Part shown: positions 63,811 to 64,000 of the stretch, piece by piece
Numbering within the stretch: position 1 is the first letter of the stretch
Layout of the letters: every line of letters begins with the position of its first letter
Assembly: GCA_035943635.1 (NCBI GenBank)
Contig: DASZBX010000032.1
Location: 1 to 64,000 of the forward strand
DNA from: DASZBX01 sp035943635
Lineage (GTDB): Bacteria > Actinomycetota > Actinomycetes > Streptomycetales > Catenulisporaceae
DNA length: 64,000 bases
Direction: 5' to 3'
Translations under genes and position numbers: made by a program
Notes under the pieces: model-generated
Told to the model about the DNA's origin: nothing
Seen by the model: only the letters and a program-made list of their open reading frames with translations
The model's database searches: none

Positions 63811-64000
63811 GTGGTCGGGTTCTGATGTGGTCCGTGGCCGTCGATCGCTGCGAGTACGGCGTCTACGGCATCCTGGGCAGTGGCGGCTTTGGCGGGGTTG
63901 TGTGATGTGTCCGGGCTGGGCTGCTGGACTGACCAGCCGCCGATGACGACGGTCGGCTTGCCGGTCCGCATCGCGAGCGCGACCTCGCTGAGCGTGCCCC
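63789..64000 (-). CDS. LOG-like / TIGR00725-type protein, C-terminal part (runs off the window)
   Basis: The minus frame enters at the window edge with GTLSEVALAMRTGKPTVVIG and GWSVQQPSPD, ending at 63789. GTLSE is the end of the PGGxGTxxE nucleotide-binding motif of the lysine decarboxylase-like (LOG) family, which includes cytokinin riboside monophosphate hydrolases and proteins of unknown role. Only the last 70 residues are present, so the activity cannot be judged. Confidence 0.6.
   Translation of the reverse strand, partial: GTLSEVALAMRTGKPTVVIGGWSVQQPSPDTSHNPAKAATAQDAVDAVLAAIDGHGPHQNPTTQDDPRP

Overview
The window is very GC-rich, with strong G/C preference at third codon positions, many GTG starts and 4-bp stop/start overlaps. 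It carries actinobacterial families: two DUF574 SAM methyltransferases, an ECF42-type sigma factor with a DGPF partner, PadR, HxlR, TetR and MmyB-type XRE regulators, and a MerR/VIT-VWA pair. This points to a soil filamentous actinomycete of the Streptomyces/Catenulispora kind. The genus is inference. I saw no tRNA, rRNA, CRISPR array or complete mobile element.

Layout. 0-1.2 kb: remnants of a serine recombinase and of two other genes. 1.2-11.4 kb: MATE and APC transporters, a SnoaL/TetR divergon, RNase HI, a beta-helix lipoprotein, and two paralogous TetR regulators around an MFS pump. 11.4-16.0 kb: a broken LuxR-type regulator joined tail to tail with a broken tautomerase, then a zinc alcohol dehydrogenase and an SDR. 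16.0-27.0 kb: TetR/MMPL, YceI, methyltransferase, DUF4246, GlgX, and an SRPBCC-DGPF-sigma operon. 27.3-35.8 kb: an alkylsulfatase lacking its catalytic domain, then a non-phosphorylating L-fucose-type sugar acid locus (lactonase, dehydratase, aldolase, kinase, mutarotase) under an FCD-GntR regulator with three visible operator-like boxes. 35.8-51.3 kb: PadR/membrane pair, XRE/metallo-beta-lactamase, kinase, methyltransferase/GNAT, remnants of LacI, a binding protein and an arabinofuranosidase, a damaged toxin-antitoxin pair, MFS/HxlR, PI-PLC and FUSC. 51.5-64 kb: XRE/SDR, OhrR/Ohr, a membrane-protein operon, DJ-1/GlxA, MerR/VIT-VWA, hydrolase/TetR and the end of a LOG-like gene.

The most unusual content is a family of about 0.44-kb foldback repeats at 29.6, 30.6, 53.2 and 53.9 kb. 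Three copies contain a giant gapless hairpin with 71-77-bp arms and a 46-47-nt loop. The arms differ between copies but stay matched within a copy, and a second small hairpin shows a compensatory A-T to G-C change. Every copy lies just 3' of a co-oriented gene. Upstream of two copies, the coding strand shifts from C-ending to T-ending codons. No transposase lies beside them and an indel between copies argues against coding. I regard this as the best candidate for something undescribed.

A second theme is decay: at least seven places show two genes, or two parts of one gene, joined with the intervening sequence missing, plus two frameshifted genes.
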